From NCBI RefSeq assembly GCF_029892425.1, contig NZ_JARXWB010000032.1, forward strand, positions 1 through 64,000: a stretch of 64,000 bases of DNA, read 5' to 3'. The first letter of the stretch is position 1, and each line of letters starts with the position of its first letter. The notes under the pieces were generated by a model. That model was not told where the DNA came from. It did not search any database and worked only from the letters and a program-made list of their open reading frames with translations. Of this stretch, positions 41,529-49,859 are shown piece after piece. Source of the stretch: Bradyrhizobium sp. BR13661 (GTDB taxonomy: Bacteria > Pseudomonadota > Alphaproteobacteria > Rhizobiales > Xanthobacteraceae). The position numbers and the translations under genes were made by a program.

Positions 41529-42389
41529 ATGCGCGTTCTTCTCCTTGCCTTGCTGCTATCAGCCTCGCCGCTGCACGCGGCTGAACGGCTCAACGTGGTC
41601 GCGAGTTTTTCGATCCTCGGCGATTTCGTTCGCAACGTTGGCGGTGACCGGGTCAACGTCACGACGCTGGTCGGCCCCGACAGCGACGTCCATGTCTATA
41701 CGCCTGCGCCAAGCGATGCGAAGCGGATTGCGGATGCGAAGCTCGTCATCGTCAACGGGCTCGGCCTCGAAGGCTGGCTGCCGCGCCTCGTGCAGTCCTC
41801 CGGCAGCAAGGCAAAGGTCGTCACCGCGAGCGCCGGCATTGCCCCGCACAAGCTCGGCTCGGCCGCCGATCCCCATGCCTGGCAGTCCGTGCCGAATGCC
41901 AGGATCTACGTGGCCGACATCGCCAATGCGCTGGCCGCGGCGGACCCTGATGATGCGGACTTCTTCCGCGCCCAGGCCAGGGCCTATCTGGAAAAGCTCG
42001 AAGCGCTCGACCGCGAGGTTCGCGAGTCCGTGGCCAAAATTCCGCCCGAGCGGCGCAAGGTGATCTCGACCCATGATGCGTTCGGCTATTTCGCCGCCGA
42101 ATACGGCATCCAGTTCATCGCGCCCCTCGGCGTTTCGACCGAAACCGAGCCCAGCGCGCGGGACATTGCGGCCATCATCGGCCAGGTCAAGGCGCAGAAA
42201 ATTCCGGCCGTTTTCCTTGAGAATATCAGCGATGACCGGCTGATCCGGCGGATCGCGGCCGAGACCGGCGCAAAGGTCGGCGGGACCCTGATTTCGGACG
42301 GTTTGACCGCCGAAAAGGGGCCTGCACCCACTTACATTGACATGGTCAGGCACAATATAAAGGCCCTGACCAGCGCGCTTGACCATTAG
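41529..42389 (+). CDS. znuA: Zinc ABC transporter substrate-binding protein
   Basis: 286 aa from ATG 41529 (GTG 41523 overlaps the znuB stop). Signal peptide LLLALLLSASPLHA. Cluster A-I metal-binding fold: His ligands in GPDSDVHVYTP, DPHAWQS and STHDAFGYF; Asp in LISDGL. The His/Asp-rich loop seen in many ZnuA proteins is absent; the separate His-rich protein at the head of the operon may compensate. Confidence 0.86.
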   Translation: MRVLLLALLLSASPLHAAERLNVVASFSILGDFVRNVGGDRVNVTTLVGPDSDVHVYTPAPSDAKRIADAKLVIVNGLGLEGWLPRLVQSSGSKAKVVTASAGIAPHKLGSAADPHAWQSVPNARIYVADIANALAAADPDDADFFRAQARAYLEKLEALDREVRESVAKIPPERRKVISTHDAFGYFAAEYGIQFIAPLGVSTETEPSARDIAAIIGQVKAQKIPAVFLENISDDRLIRRIAAETGAKVGGTLISDGLTAEKGPAPTYIDMVRHNIKALTSALDH

Positions 42390-42443
42390 GGCAGGGGGCC
42401 ACCCCGCCTCGCGTCGCGCGACCAGCCTACGTCCGGAGTTCTT

Positions 42444-43493
42444 ATGTCTGAAGCGACCGCCTCCAAAATTCCCGTGACCGTCCTGACCGGCTATCTCGGT
42501 GCCGGCAAGACCACGCTGCTCAACCGCATCCTGTCGGAGAACCACGGCAAGAAATACGCCGTCATCGTCAACGAATTCGGCGAGATCGGCATCGACAACG
42601 ACCTCATCATCGGCGCCGATGAGGAAGTTTTCGAGATGAACAACGGCTGCATCTGCTGCACCGTGCGCGGCGACCTCGTGCGCATCATGGACGGCTTGAT
42701 GAAGCGCAAGGGCAAGTTCGACGCCATCATCGTCGAGACCACAGGCCTTGCCGATCCGGCGCCGGTCGCCCAGACCTTCTTCGTCGACGAGGACGTGCAG
42801 AAGAATGCGCGGCTCGACGCAGTCGTCACGGTTGCTGATGCCAAGTGGCTGTCCGACCGTTTGAAGGACGCGCCCGAGGCCAAGAACCAGATCGCCTTCG
42901 CCGATGTCATCGTGCTGAACAAGACCGATCTCGTCACCAAGCCGGAGCTTGCCGAGGTCGAGGCCCGCATCCGCGGCATCAACCCCTATGCGAAACTCCA
43001 TCGCACCGAGCGCTGCTCGGTCGCGCTGGCCGACGTGCTCGATCGCGGCGCGTTCGATCTCGACCGCATCCTCGACATCGAGCCTGACTTCCTCGTGGCC
43101 GACGATCATGATCACGACCATGATCATCACCACCATCACGACCACGATCATCATCACCATGATCACGGTCACGGCCTGAAGCACTATCACGACGAGGACA
43201 TGCAGTCGCTCTCGCTCAAGACCGACAAGCCGCTCGATCCCAACGTGTTCATGCCCTGGCTCCAGAACCTGGTGCAGGTCGAGGGCGGCAAGATCCTGCG
43301 CTCCAAGGGTATCCTCGCCTTCCACGACGACGATGATCGCTACGTGTTCCAGGGCGTCCACATGATGCTGGAGGGCAACCACCAGCGGAAGTGGAAGGAG
43401 GGTGAGGCCCGCGAGAGCCGGCTTGTCTTCATCGGCCGCGAATTGCCGGAAGAGCTCATTCGCACCGGCTTCGAGAGCTGCATCGTCTCGTGA
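42444..43493 (+). CDS. CobW/COG0523-family zinc-handling GTPase
   Basis: 349 aa. Walker A GYLGAGKTTLL (16-26), CxCC zinc site in NGCICCTVR (69-72), guanine motif NKTD, and a His/Asp-rich loop (about 215-240) before the CobW C-terminal domain (NVFMPWLQNLVQVEGGKILRSKGILAF). COG0523 GTPases of this kind insert zinc into client proteins under shortage. Follows znuA by 54 bp with no visible own Zur box, so probably read from the same operon. Stop overlaps the next ATG by 1 base. Confidence 0.9.
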   Translation: MSEATASKIPVTVLTGYLGAGKTTLLNRILSENHGKKYAVIVNEFGEIGIDNDLIIGADEEVFEMNNGCICCTVRGDLVRIMDGLMKRKGKFDAIIVETTGLADPAPVAQTFFVDEDVQKNARLDAVVTVADAKWLSDRLKDAPEAKNQIAFADVIVLNKTDLVTKPELAEVEARIRGINPYAKLHRTERCSVALADVLDRGAFDLDRILDIEPDFLVADDHDHDHDHHHHHDHDHHHHDHGHGLKHYHDEDMQSLSLKTDKPLDPNVFMPWLQNLVQVEGGKILRSKGILAFHDDDDRYVFQGVHMMLEGNHQRKWKEGEARESRLVFIGRELPEELIRTGFESCIVS

Positions 43494-44512
43494 TGAAAGA
43501 GTTTACGCCCGCCCCCGATTCCGCCTCGATCGTCTCCGTCACCGACCGCGTCAAGCCTGTGACGCTCGGCATGGGCGTGACCTCGGTGCACTTCCTCGGA
43601 CCTCGTGCCGCCTTTGTCGGTGCCGAGGAGAATGTCGCGTTTGTCGACGACAAGGGTGAGGTCACGTCAGTCGCCGTGCACAGCGGCGGCATTCTTTCGG
43701 CCGCCTCCGACGGCAAGCGCCTCATCATGGGCGGCGACGACGGTAAGGTTGTCTCGCTCGACGCCAAGGGCGAGGTGACGCTGCTTGCGACCGATCCGAA
43801 GCGGCGCTGGATCGATGCGGTGGCGTTGCATCCGGATGGTGCTTACGCCTGGTCGGCCGGCAAGACCGCGACCGTCAAGAGCGGCAAGAACGAGGAGAAA
43901 TCGCTCGACGTGCCCTCGACCGTCGGCGGCCTCGCCTTCGCCCCAAAAGGCCTGCGCCTCGCGATCGCGCATTACAATGGCGCGACGCTGTGGTTTCCCA
44001 ACATGGACGGATCAGCCGAATTCCTGCCCTGGGCCGGCTCGCATCTCGGCGTCACCTTCAGCCCGGACAACAAGTTTCTGGTGACCTCGATGCACGAGTC
44101 GGCCCTGCATGGCTGGCGGCTCGCCGATAACAGGCACATGCGGATGACCGGCTATCCCGGCCGCGTCCGTTCGATGTCCTGGAGCGCGGGCGGCAAGGGG
44201 CTCGCGACCTCGGGTGCCGACACCGTCATCATCTGGCCGTTCGCCAGCAAGGACGGCCCGATGGGCAAGGAGCCCGCGATGCTCGCGCCGCTGCAGGCGC
44301 GCGTGGCCGTGGTCGCCTGCCACCCCAAGAACGACATTCTGGCCTGCGGCTACAGTGACGGCACCGTGCTGATGGTGCGGCTGGAAGACGGCGCCGAGAT
44401 CCTGGTCCGCCGCAACGGCACGCCGCCGGTCGCAGGCCTCGCCTGGAACGCCAAGGGCACGCTGCTGGCCTTCGCCGACGAAAATGGGGACGGCGGCCTG
44501 CTGGAGCTTTGA
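43493..44512 (+). CDS. WD40 repeat protein linked to the CobW-type GTPase
   Basis: 339 aa, no signal peptide, so cytosolic. Several WD40-like blades: ILSAASDGKRLIMGGDDGKVVSLD, WIDAVALHPDGAYAWSAGKTATVK, LGVTFSPDNKFLVTSMHESALHGWRL, MSWSAGGKGLATSGADTVIIWPF, VACHPKNDILACGYSDGTVLMVRL, LAWNAKGTLLAFADENGDGGLLEL; probably a seven-bladed propeller. Translation is coupled to the GTPase (TGATG). The propeller may act as a client or zinc-status platform for the GTPase; this is inferred from coupling only. Confidence 0.85.
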   Translation: MKEFTPAPDSASIVSVTDRVKPVTLGMGVTSVHFLGPRAAFVGAEENVAFVDDKGEVTSVAVHSGGILSAASDGKRLIMGGDDGKVVSLDAKGEVTLLATDPKRRWIDAVALHPDGAYAWSAGKTATVKSGKNEEKSLDVPSTVGGLAFAPKGLRLAIAHYNGATLWFPNMDGSAEFLPWAGSHLGVTFSPDNKFLVTSMHESALHGWRLADNRHMRMTGYPGRVRSMSWSAGGKGLATSGADTVIIWPFASKDGPMGKEPAMLAPLQARVAVVACHPKNDILACGYSDGTVLMVRLEDGAEILVRRNGTPPVAGLAWNAKGTLLAFADENGDGGLLEL

Positions 44513-44542
44513 TCTGTCATCGTTCCGGCCTTATAGGGAATC

Positions 44543-45259
44543 ATGCGATTCCTGACGACCTTCCAGATTGCTGACTTCCTCGACACGCTGATCAGCCTGT
44601 TCACGGCCTTTGTGCTGGGCACGCTGATCGGTGCCGAGCGGCAATATCGCCAGCGTACCGCAGGGCTGCGCACCAACGTGCTGGTCGCCGTTGGCGCTGC
44701 GGCCTTCGTCGATCTCGCCATGCATTTGGCCGGCGCCGACGGCGCGGTGCGCGTGATTGCCTATGTCGTCTCCGGCATCGGCTTCCTCGGCGCCGGCGTC
44801 ATCATGAAGCAGGGCATGGACGTGCGCGGCCTCAACACCGCGGCGACGCTATGGTCTTCGGCCGCGGTCGGCTCCTGCGCCGGCGCCGACATGGTGGCGC
44901 AGGCGGTTGCACTCACCGTCTTCGTCATCGCCGGCAACACGCTGCTGCGTCCGCTGGTCAACGCCATCAATCGCATCCCGCTGGATGAAAAGGCGATCGA
45001 GGCGACCTACTATTTCAAGCTCGCGGTTGCGTTGGACGCCTTGCCCGACATGCGCGACCGGCTCATCGACAGGCTCGAGGCCGCAAAATATCCGGTAGCC
45101 GATGTCGAGATCGTCGAGACCGGCGACGATCTGATCGAGATCGTCGCAGAGCTGGTTGCAACCGCGGTCGATCCCAACGAGCTCAACGCGGTGGCGACCG
45201 AGCTCCAGCACCTGCCAGGCGTCCGTCACGCCACCTGGGAAGTCAGCACCACGGATTGA
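44543..45259 (+). CDS. MgtC/SapB family membrane protein
   Basis: 238 aa. N-terminal membrane part shows the MgtC signature GTLIGAERQYRQRTAGLRTNVLVAVGAAAFVDLAM and IGFLGAGVIMKQGMDVRGLNTAATLWSSAAVG (about five helices). The C-terminal soluble domain is ACT-like. Not a magnesium transporter as such; family members affect magnesium and phosphate homeostasis and F-ATPase. 30 bp after the WD40 stop, so possibly in the same transcript. Confidence 0.88.
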   Translation: MRFLTTFQIADFLDTLISLFTAFVLGTLIGAERQYRQRTAGLRTNVLVAVGAAAFVDLAMHLAGADGAVRVIAYVVSGIGFLGAGVIMKQGMDVRGLNTAATLWSSAAVGSCAGADMVAQAVALTVFVIAGNTLLRPLVNAINRIPLDEKAIEATYYFKLAVALDALPDMRDRLIDRLEAAKYPVADVEIVETGDDLIEIVAELVATAVDPNELNAVATELQHLPGVRHATWEVSTTD

Positions 45260-45284
45260 GCGCGGTTCCCGCCGCTCCCGGCGC

Positions 45285-45309
45285 GGAACCCGCAGGCTCC
45301 AGTTTCGTT
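45285..45309 (+). promoter_or_regulatory. Sigma-EcfG-type promoter before the small membrane protein
   Basis: GGAAC (45285-45289), 16-bp spacer, CGTT (45306-45309): exact consensus, 28 bp before ATG 45338. Confidence 0.75.
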
Positions 45310-45337
45310 GATCCCGTGGACAAAGGCGGTGATTGAC

Positions 45338-45679
45338 ATGAGCGGCCAGAATGACAAGCGAAGCCTGAAGCTCGACCTCACAATCGCCTGTTCGCTGTTC
45401 GCAGCAGGCGTCGTGGTGTCCGTAATGTCGCTGGCGCAAATCCGCGCCGCGAGCAGGACTGAGCTGGCGCAGGCGACGCAGCCGCTCCAGGGCACACCGT
45501 CCAACGATCAGGACAAGACGCCCGCCGAGGCCAAGCCCGGCGGCGCGCGTCCGACCACGCCCGCGCCAGAGCCCGCGCAACCGGATCCACAGACGCAAGG
45601 TGCGGCGGGTTCTGCCAAGCCGGCATTGCCGCCGGCCCCGGCTGAGAAGATCGCCCCGCCGATCAAGGACAAGCAGTAG
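45338..45679 (+). CDS. Hypothetical single-span membrane protein, Pro/Ala-rich
   Basis: 113 aa from ATG 45338. Transmembrane segment LTIACSLFAAGVVVSVMSLAQI (about 14-35), then a long Pro/Ala/Gln/Lys-rich disordered periplasmic or linker region. No fold recognised. A perfect sigma-EcfG promoter directly upstream marks it as a likely general-stress envelope protein. Pro/Ala-rich composition warns against homology claims. Confidence 0.7.
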   Translation: MSGQNDKRSLKLDLTIACSLFAAGVVVSVMSLAQIRAASRTELAQATQPLQGTPSNDQDKTPAEAKPGGARPTTPAPEPAQPDPQTQGAAGSAKPALPPAPAEKIAPPIKDKQ

Positions 45680-45705
45680 ACGTCACATGCTTTTTTGGCC
45701 CACGC

Positions 45706-45727
45706 GCGCAATGGCCTGCCATTGCGC
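45706..45727. terminator. Hairpin in the convergent gap before homospermidine synthase 3' end
   Basis: GCGCAATGGC-CT-GCCATTGCGC is a perfect inverted repeat (functionally a 9-bp stem with CCTG loop). It sits between two convergent genes and abuts the 30-bp dispersed repeat at 45726. No T run in either direction. Confidence 0.5.
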
Positions 45728-45755
45728 CGTCTACTGTGCATGGGGTTGTTTTCGC
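45726..45755 (-). repeat. 30-bp exact dispersed repeat, copy 2
   Basis: Identical to 5661-5690. It lies 8 bp beyond the stop of homospermidine synthase, downstream in that gene's direction. Confidence 0.9.
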
Positions 45756-45763
45756 GGTTTTTG

Positions 45764-47206
45764 TCAGCGCACCAGAATATTCTTGAACTGCCAGGGATCG
45801 CTGGTGTCGATATCCTCAGGGAACAGCCCCGGACGATCCGTCAGCGGCGTCCAGTCGGTGTAGAAACCCTTCACCGGGCCGAGATACGGCAGCTGGATTT
45901 CCAGCAGGCGATCGAAATCCATCTCGTCGGCTTCGACGATGCCTTCGTTCGGGTTCTCCAGCGCCCACACCATGCCGCCGAGCACGGCGGAGGTCACCTG
46001 CAGGGCGGTGGCGTTCTGATAGGGCGCGAGCGCGCGGGTCTCTTCGATCGAGAGCTGGGAGCCGTACCAATAGGCGTTGTTGTCGTGGCCGAACAAGAGC
46101 ACGCCGAGCTCGTCGATGCCGTCGACGATCTCGTCCTCTTCGAGGATGTGGTGCTTTTCCTGCATCTTTCCGGCGCGGCCGAACAGCTCGTGCAGCGACA
46201 GCACGGCATCGTCGGCCGGGTGATAGGCATAGTGACAGGTCGGCCGGTAGACCGCCTTGCCCGAGGCGTCGCGCACCGTGAAGTAATCGGAGATCGAGAT
46301 CGACTCGTTGTGGGTGACGAGGAAGCCGTATTGGGCGCCGCGCGTCGGACACCAGGTGCGCACGCGCGTGTTGGCGCCGGGCTGCATCAGATAGATGGCA
46401 GCGCCGCAGCCGGCTTCGTGGGTATGCGCATTCTCCGGCATCCACTTTTCATGGGTGCCCCAGCCGAGTTCGGACGGCTGCATGCCCTCCGACAGGAAAC
46501 CTTCCACCGACCAGGTGTTGACGAAGACGTCGGGCTCCTTCGGCTTCTTCGCGCGCTGGGTGTCGCGCTCGGCGATGTGGATGCCCTTGATGCCGGCCTG
46601 CCGCATCAAATCGGCCCATTCGGCCTTGGTCTTCGGCTTCGGCGCATTGAGCTTCAAATCGGCGGCGACATTGAGCAGCGCCTGCTTGACGAAGAACGAG
46701 ACCATGCCGGGATTGGCGCCGCAGCAGGAGACGGCCGTGGTCGAGCCTGCGGGGCGCGCCTTCTTGGCGGCCAGCGTCACCTCGCGCAGCGCGTAGTTGG
46801 AGCGCGCCTCGGGGCCCTTCGACGCGTCGAAATAGAAGCCGAGCCAGGGCTCGTTGACGGTGTCGATATAGAGCGCGCCGAGCTCGTTGCAGAGCTCCAT
46901 GATGTCGGTCGAGCCGGTGTCGACCGAGAGATTGACGCAAAAGCCCTGGCCGCCGCCCTCGGTCAGCAGCGGGGTCAGCAATTCGCGATAATTGTCCTTG
47001 GTCACGGCCTTCTGGATGAAGCGCACGTTCTGCTTCTCGCAATGCGCCTTGCGGCCCTCGTCCTTGGGATCGATCACGGTGACGCGCGACTTGTCGTAGT
47101 CGAGATGCCGCTCGATCATCGGCAAGGTGCCTTTGCCGATGGAGCCGAAGCCGACCATGACGATGGGACCTGTGATCTTCGCGTAGATCTGCGAGGGGTG
47201 GCTCAT
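45764..47206 (-). CDS. hss: Homospermidine synthase
   Basis: 480 aa. NAD-binding GFGSIGKGTLPMIERHL at about 19-35, and the conserved ADPKDEGRKAHCEKQNVRFIQ-like region and CCGANPGMVSFFVKQAL. Joins two putrescine molecules, or putrescine and spermidine, in an NAD-dependent reaction to make sym-homospermidine, the main triamine of rhizobia. The ornithine/lysine decarboxylase 1.3 kb to the right (48515) would provide putrescine, so this is a polyamine locus. Confidence 0.94.
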   Translation of the reverse strand: MSHPSQIYAKITGPIVMVGFGSIGKGTLPMIERHLDYDKSRVTVIDPKDEGRKAHCEKQNVRFIQKAVTKDNYRELLTPLLTEGGGQGFCVNLSVDTGSTDIMELCNELGALYIDTVNEPWLGFYFDASKGPEARSNYALREVTLAAKKARPAGSTTAVSCCGANPGMVSFFVKQALLNVAADLKLNAPKPKTKAEWADLMRQAGIKGIHIAERDTQRAKKPKEPDVFVNTWSVEGFLSEGMQPSELGWGTHEKWMPENAHTHEAGCGAAIYLMQPGANTRVRTWCPTRGAQYGFLVTHNESISISDYFTVRDASGKAVYRPTCHYAYHPADDAVLSLHELFGRAGKMQEKHHILEEDEIVDGIDELGVLLFGHDNNAYWYGSQLSIEETRALAPYQNATALQVTSAVLGGMVWALENPNEGIVEADEMDFDRLLEIQLPYLGPVKGFYTDWTPLTDRPGLFPEDIDTSDPWQFKNILVR

Positions 47207-47269
47207 GGATGGTTTCTCCGGAACGTGCTGACGGACGATTGGCGGGTGGATCAGGTGCTGCGGCGCTTG

Positions 47270-47659
47270 TTAGGCGCTGCGGCGCTTGGCGGTGACTTCG
47301 ATCTCGACCTTCATCTCGGGCCTGGCGAGGGCGGAGACGACGAGCAGCGTCGCAGCCGGCCTGATGTCACCGAGAACCTCGCCGCAGACGGCGAAGTGCG
47401 CGTCGATGCTGCTGGCGTCGGTGACGTAGTAGGTCGCACGGACGATGTCGGCCATCTCGAATCCACCCTCCTTCAGGGCGGCCGCGATGGTCTTGAAGCA
47501 GTTGCGTGACTGGCTCGTGACATCATCGGGCATCGTCATCGTCGTGTAATCATAGCCGGTGGTTCCCGCGACGAAGGCGAAATCGCCGTCGAACACGGCG
47601 CGGCTGTAGCCGACGCTCTTCTCGAGGGGGGAGCCGGTGGAAATCAGGCGACGGGACAT
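47270..47659 (-). CDS. RidA/YjgF-family protein
   Basis: 129 aa. Rid fold: SPLEKSVGYSRAVFDGDFAFVAGTTGYDY; ARPEMKVEIEVTA near the end contains a position normally occupied by the Arg that binds the enamine/imine in RidA. Deaminates reactive enamines made by PLP enzymes; a PLP decarboxylase lies nearby. It lies 63 bp upstream of homospermidine synthase and is probably co-transcribed. Confidence 0.85.
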   Translation of the reverse strand: MSRRLISTGSPLEKSVGYSRAVFDGDFAFVAGTTGYDYTTMTMPDDVTSQSRNCFKTIAAALKEGGFEMADIVRATYYVTDASSIDAHFAVCGEVLGDIRPAATLLVVSALARPEMKVEIEVTAKRRSA

Positions 47660-47796
47660 GGGTTCGGCCTCGACTGAAAGGGGGAATTTCGTGGGGTTAA
47701 ACGGCGTTTCCGGGGCTCACGCAACCCCAAAGCAACAAGCCGTAGCCGACCGTCGCCGCGGGACGCAGCTCCGGCCGGCGCCATCATGTTGATGTC

Positions 47797-48384
47797 TTAG
47801 GCCGCGTGCGCTTCGAGGGGACGAACTACCCTCCGTTTAGGCAGGCGCGCGCCGGTCGGGATGATCATCCCCTCGGCGCCTTCAAGCGCGCCGCCAGTGA
47901 ACTCGATCGCCAGCAGGCGGTCGCGCTCGAACGGGCCGGGCAGCATCAAGGCGCCGGTCTGATCGGCCGAGAAGCCGAAGCGGGCGTAGTAGGGCGCATC
48001 GCCGAGGAGGATCACGGCGTCATGCCTGCGCGCCCGGGCGGCAGCCAGCGCTTGCTTCATCAGCGCGGCGCCGATCCCGAGCTCGCGGCAGGCAGGGTCC
48101 ACCGCCAGTGGTCCGAGGACCAGGGCGGGCCTGCCTCCGGCGCTGACGTGCCACAGCCGCACGGTTCCCACGAATGTCCCCTCGCGCACGGCCGACAGGG
48201 CAAGGCCTGCGGCTGGTGCACGTCCGTCGCGCAAGCGCTGGCAGGTGCGGTCGTGGCGGTCTTCGCCAAAACAGGCATCCAGCAGCGCTTCACGGGCGGC
48301 GACGTCGACAGCACGCTCGCTGCGGATCGCGAACGGAGCGGCTTTCGAGGTGAGGGCGACTTGTGGCTTCCGAAAAGCAGTCAT
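47797..48384 (-). CDS. GNAT-family N-acetyltransferase (YhbS-like)
   Basis: 195 aa. Motif A as LGPLAVDPACRELGIGAALMKQALAAARARRHDAVILLGDAPYYARFGF, with the typical YhbS-type ending LPGPFERDRLLAIEFTGGAL. Substrate unknown; between two polyamine genes, so polyamine acetylation is possible but unproven. Confidence 0.83.
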   Translation of the reverse strand: MTAFRKPQVALTSKAAPFAIRSERAVDVAAREALLDACFGEDRHDRTCQRLRDGRAPAAGLALSAVREGTFVGTVRLWHVSAGGRPALVLGPLAVDPACRELGIGAALMKQALAAARARRHDAVILLGDAPYYARFGFSADQTGALMLPGPFERDRLLAIEFTGGALEGAEGMIIPTGARLPKRRVVRPLEAHAA

Positions 48385-48464
48385 GGCGCGTCAGTCCCCG
48401 CTTGAACAGACGTGCGCGCAGCACGCCGGTTCAAGGCGTCGTCAGAAATCAGTGATGTGAGGAA

Positions 48465-48484
48465 GGAGCCGGCAAGCCGGCTCC
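48465..48484 (-). terminator. Hairpin downstream of the decarboxylase
   Basis: GGAGCCGGC-AA-GCCGGCTCC, an 18-bp perfect dyad with a 2-base centre; on the minus strand it follows the decarboxylase stop by 31 bp and continues TTCCTC. No strong U run. Confidence 0.45.
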
Positions 48485-48514
48485 CGGTTTCGTCAGGCCT
48501 CGAAAGAGAGGCGC

Positions 48515-49657
48515 TTAGATATGATACGTCTTCAGCGGCGGGATGCCGTTGAACGCCACCGCCGAGTAGGTCGACGTATAGGCCCCGGTGCCTTCGATCA
48601 GCAGCTTGTCGCCGATCTCGAGCGTGACCGGAAGCGGATACGGGGTCTTCTCATACAGCACGTCGGCGCTGTCGCAGGTGGGGCCTGCGAGCACGCACGG
48701 GGTCATGTCCGCGCCGTCATGCGGGGTGCGGATGGCGTAGCGGATCGACTCGTCCATGGTCTCGGCGAGGCCGCCGAACTTGCCGATGTCCAGGTACACC
48801 CACCGCACCTCGTCCTCGTCGCTCTTCTTCGAGATCAGCACGACCTCGGATTCGATGATGCCGGCGTTGCCCACCATGCCGCGGCCTGGCTCGATGATGG
48901 TCTCCGGAATCTGGTTGCCGAAGTGCTTGCGCAGCGCGCGGAAGATCGAGCGGCCGTAGGTGACGACCGGCGGCACGTCCTTCAGGTACTTGGTCGGGAA
49001 GCCGCCGCCCATGTTGACCATGGAGAGGTTGATGCCGCGCTCGGCGCAGTCGCGGAACACCTGCGAGGCCATCGCCAGCGCACGGTCCCACGCCTTCACC
49101 TTGCGCTGCTGCGAGCCGACATGGAAGGAGATGCCGCACGGCTCGAGGCCCAGACGCTTGGCGACGTCGAGCACCTCGACCGCCATTTCCGGATCGCAGC
49201 CGAACTTGCGCGACAGTGGCCACTCGGCGCCGGCGCAGTCGTAGAGGATGCGGCAGAACACCTTTGCGCCGGGGGCGGCACGGGCGACCTTCTCGACTTC
49301 GGCGACGCAGTCCACCGCGAACAGGCGAATGCCGAGCGCGAAGGCGCGCGCGATGTCGCGCTCCTTCTTGATGGTGTTGCCGAAGGAGATGCGGTCGGGC
49401 GTCGCGCCGGCGGCCAGCGCCATCTCGATCTCGGCGACGGTCGCGGTGTCGAAGCAGGAGCCCATCGAGGCGAGCAGCGCCAGCACTTCCGGCGCCGGGT
49501 TCGCCTTGACGGCGTAGAACACGCGGCTGTCGGGCAGCGCCTTGGCGAAGGTCTGGTAATTGTCGCGCACGACCTCGAGGTCGACGACGAGGCACGGCTC
49601 GGTATCGAGACCTTCCTTGCGACGGTTACGCAGGAATTCCTGAATACGTTCGGTCAT
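48515..49657 (-). CDS. odc: Ornithine/lysine decarboxylase, type III-fold (PLP)
   Basis: 380 aa from ATG 49657 (GGAGAG upstream). PLP lysine is Lys51 in FYAVKANP; the Gly-rich phosphate loop GGGFPTKYL, EPGRGMVG, and the catalytic Cys328 (GPTCDSADVLYE) from the partner subunit are present. Eukaryotic-ODC-like fold; rhizobial members act on ornithine and often lysine. Makes putrescine (and cadaverine) for homospermidine synthase. Preceded by a long structured leader. Confidence 0.92.
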   Translation of the reverse strand: MTERIQEFLRNRRKEGLDTEPCLVVDLEVVRDNYQTFAKALPDSRVFYAVKANPAPEVLALLASMGSCFDTATVAEIEMALAAGATPDRISFGNTIKKERDIARAFALGIRLFAVDCVAEVEKVARAAPGAKVFCRILYDCAGAEWPLSRKFGCDPEMAVEVLDVAKRLGLEPCGISFHVGSQQRKVKAWDRALAMASQVFRDCAERGINLSMVNMGGGFPTKYLKDVPPVVTYGRSIFRALRKHFGNQIPETIIEPGRGMVGNAGIIESEVVLISKKSDEDEVRWVYLDIGKFGGLAETMDESIRYAIRTPHDGADMTPCVLAGPTCDSADVLYEKTPYPLPVTLEIGDKLLIEGTGAYTSTYSAVAFNGIPPLKTYHI

Positions 49658-49859
49658 GGCACTCTCCAACGGTCCCAGCGACGGGATCCGCATCAACGTG
49701 ACGTCGGATAAGAGCGCTTCGGCCACATCGCGCGATGGAGGCGCGCTGAAGCCAAAAGACTCAAACCAGACTGTGCTGCCGTGGATTGGTTGGGAGAGCT
49801 TCCCGCCCGCACACCTGGCAATGAAGGACAAGCCTTTTCAGTAGCCCGCGCCGGCGGTG

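Noticed and set aside
43100..43190. GATCATGACCAC-type repeats as a tandem-repeat or CRISPR-like array
   Set aside because: They are codons of the His/Asp-rich loop of the CobW GTPase. The same holds for 39655-39760 and 54040-54180.
41559..43382. A 607-codon minus-strand frame opposite znuA and the CobW GTPase
   Set aside because: Shadow frame; the Val/Met/Ile-rich stretch simply mirrors the His-rich codons.
45695..47509. A 604-codon plus-strand frame opposite homospermidine synthase and ridA
   Set aside because: Shadow of clearly recognisable minus-strand genes; no ribosome site or domain.
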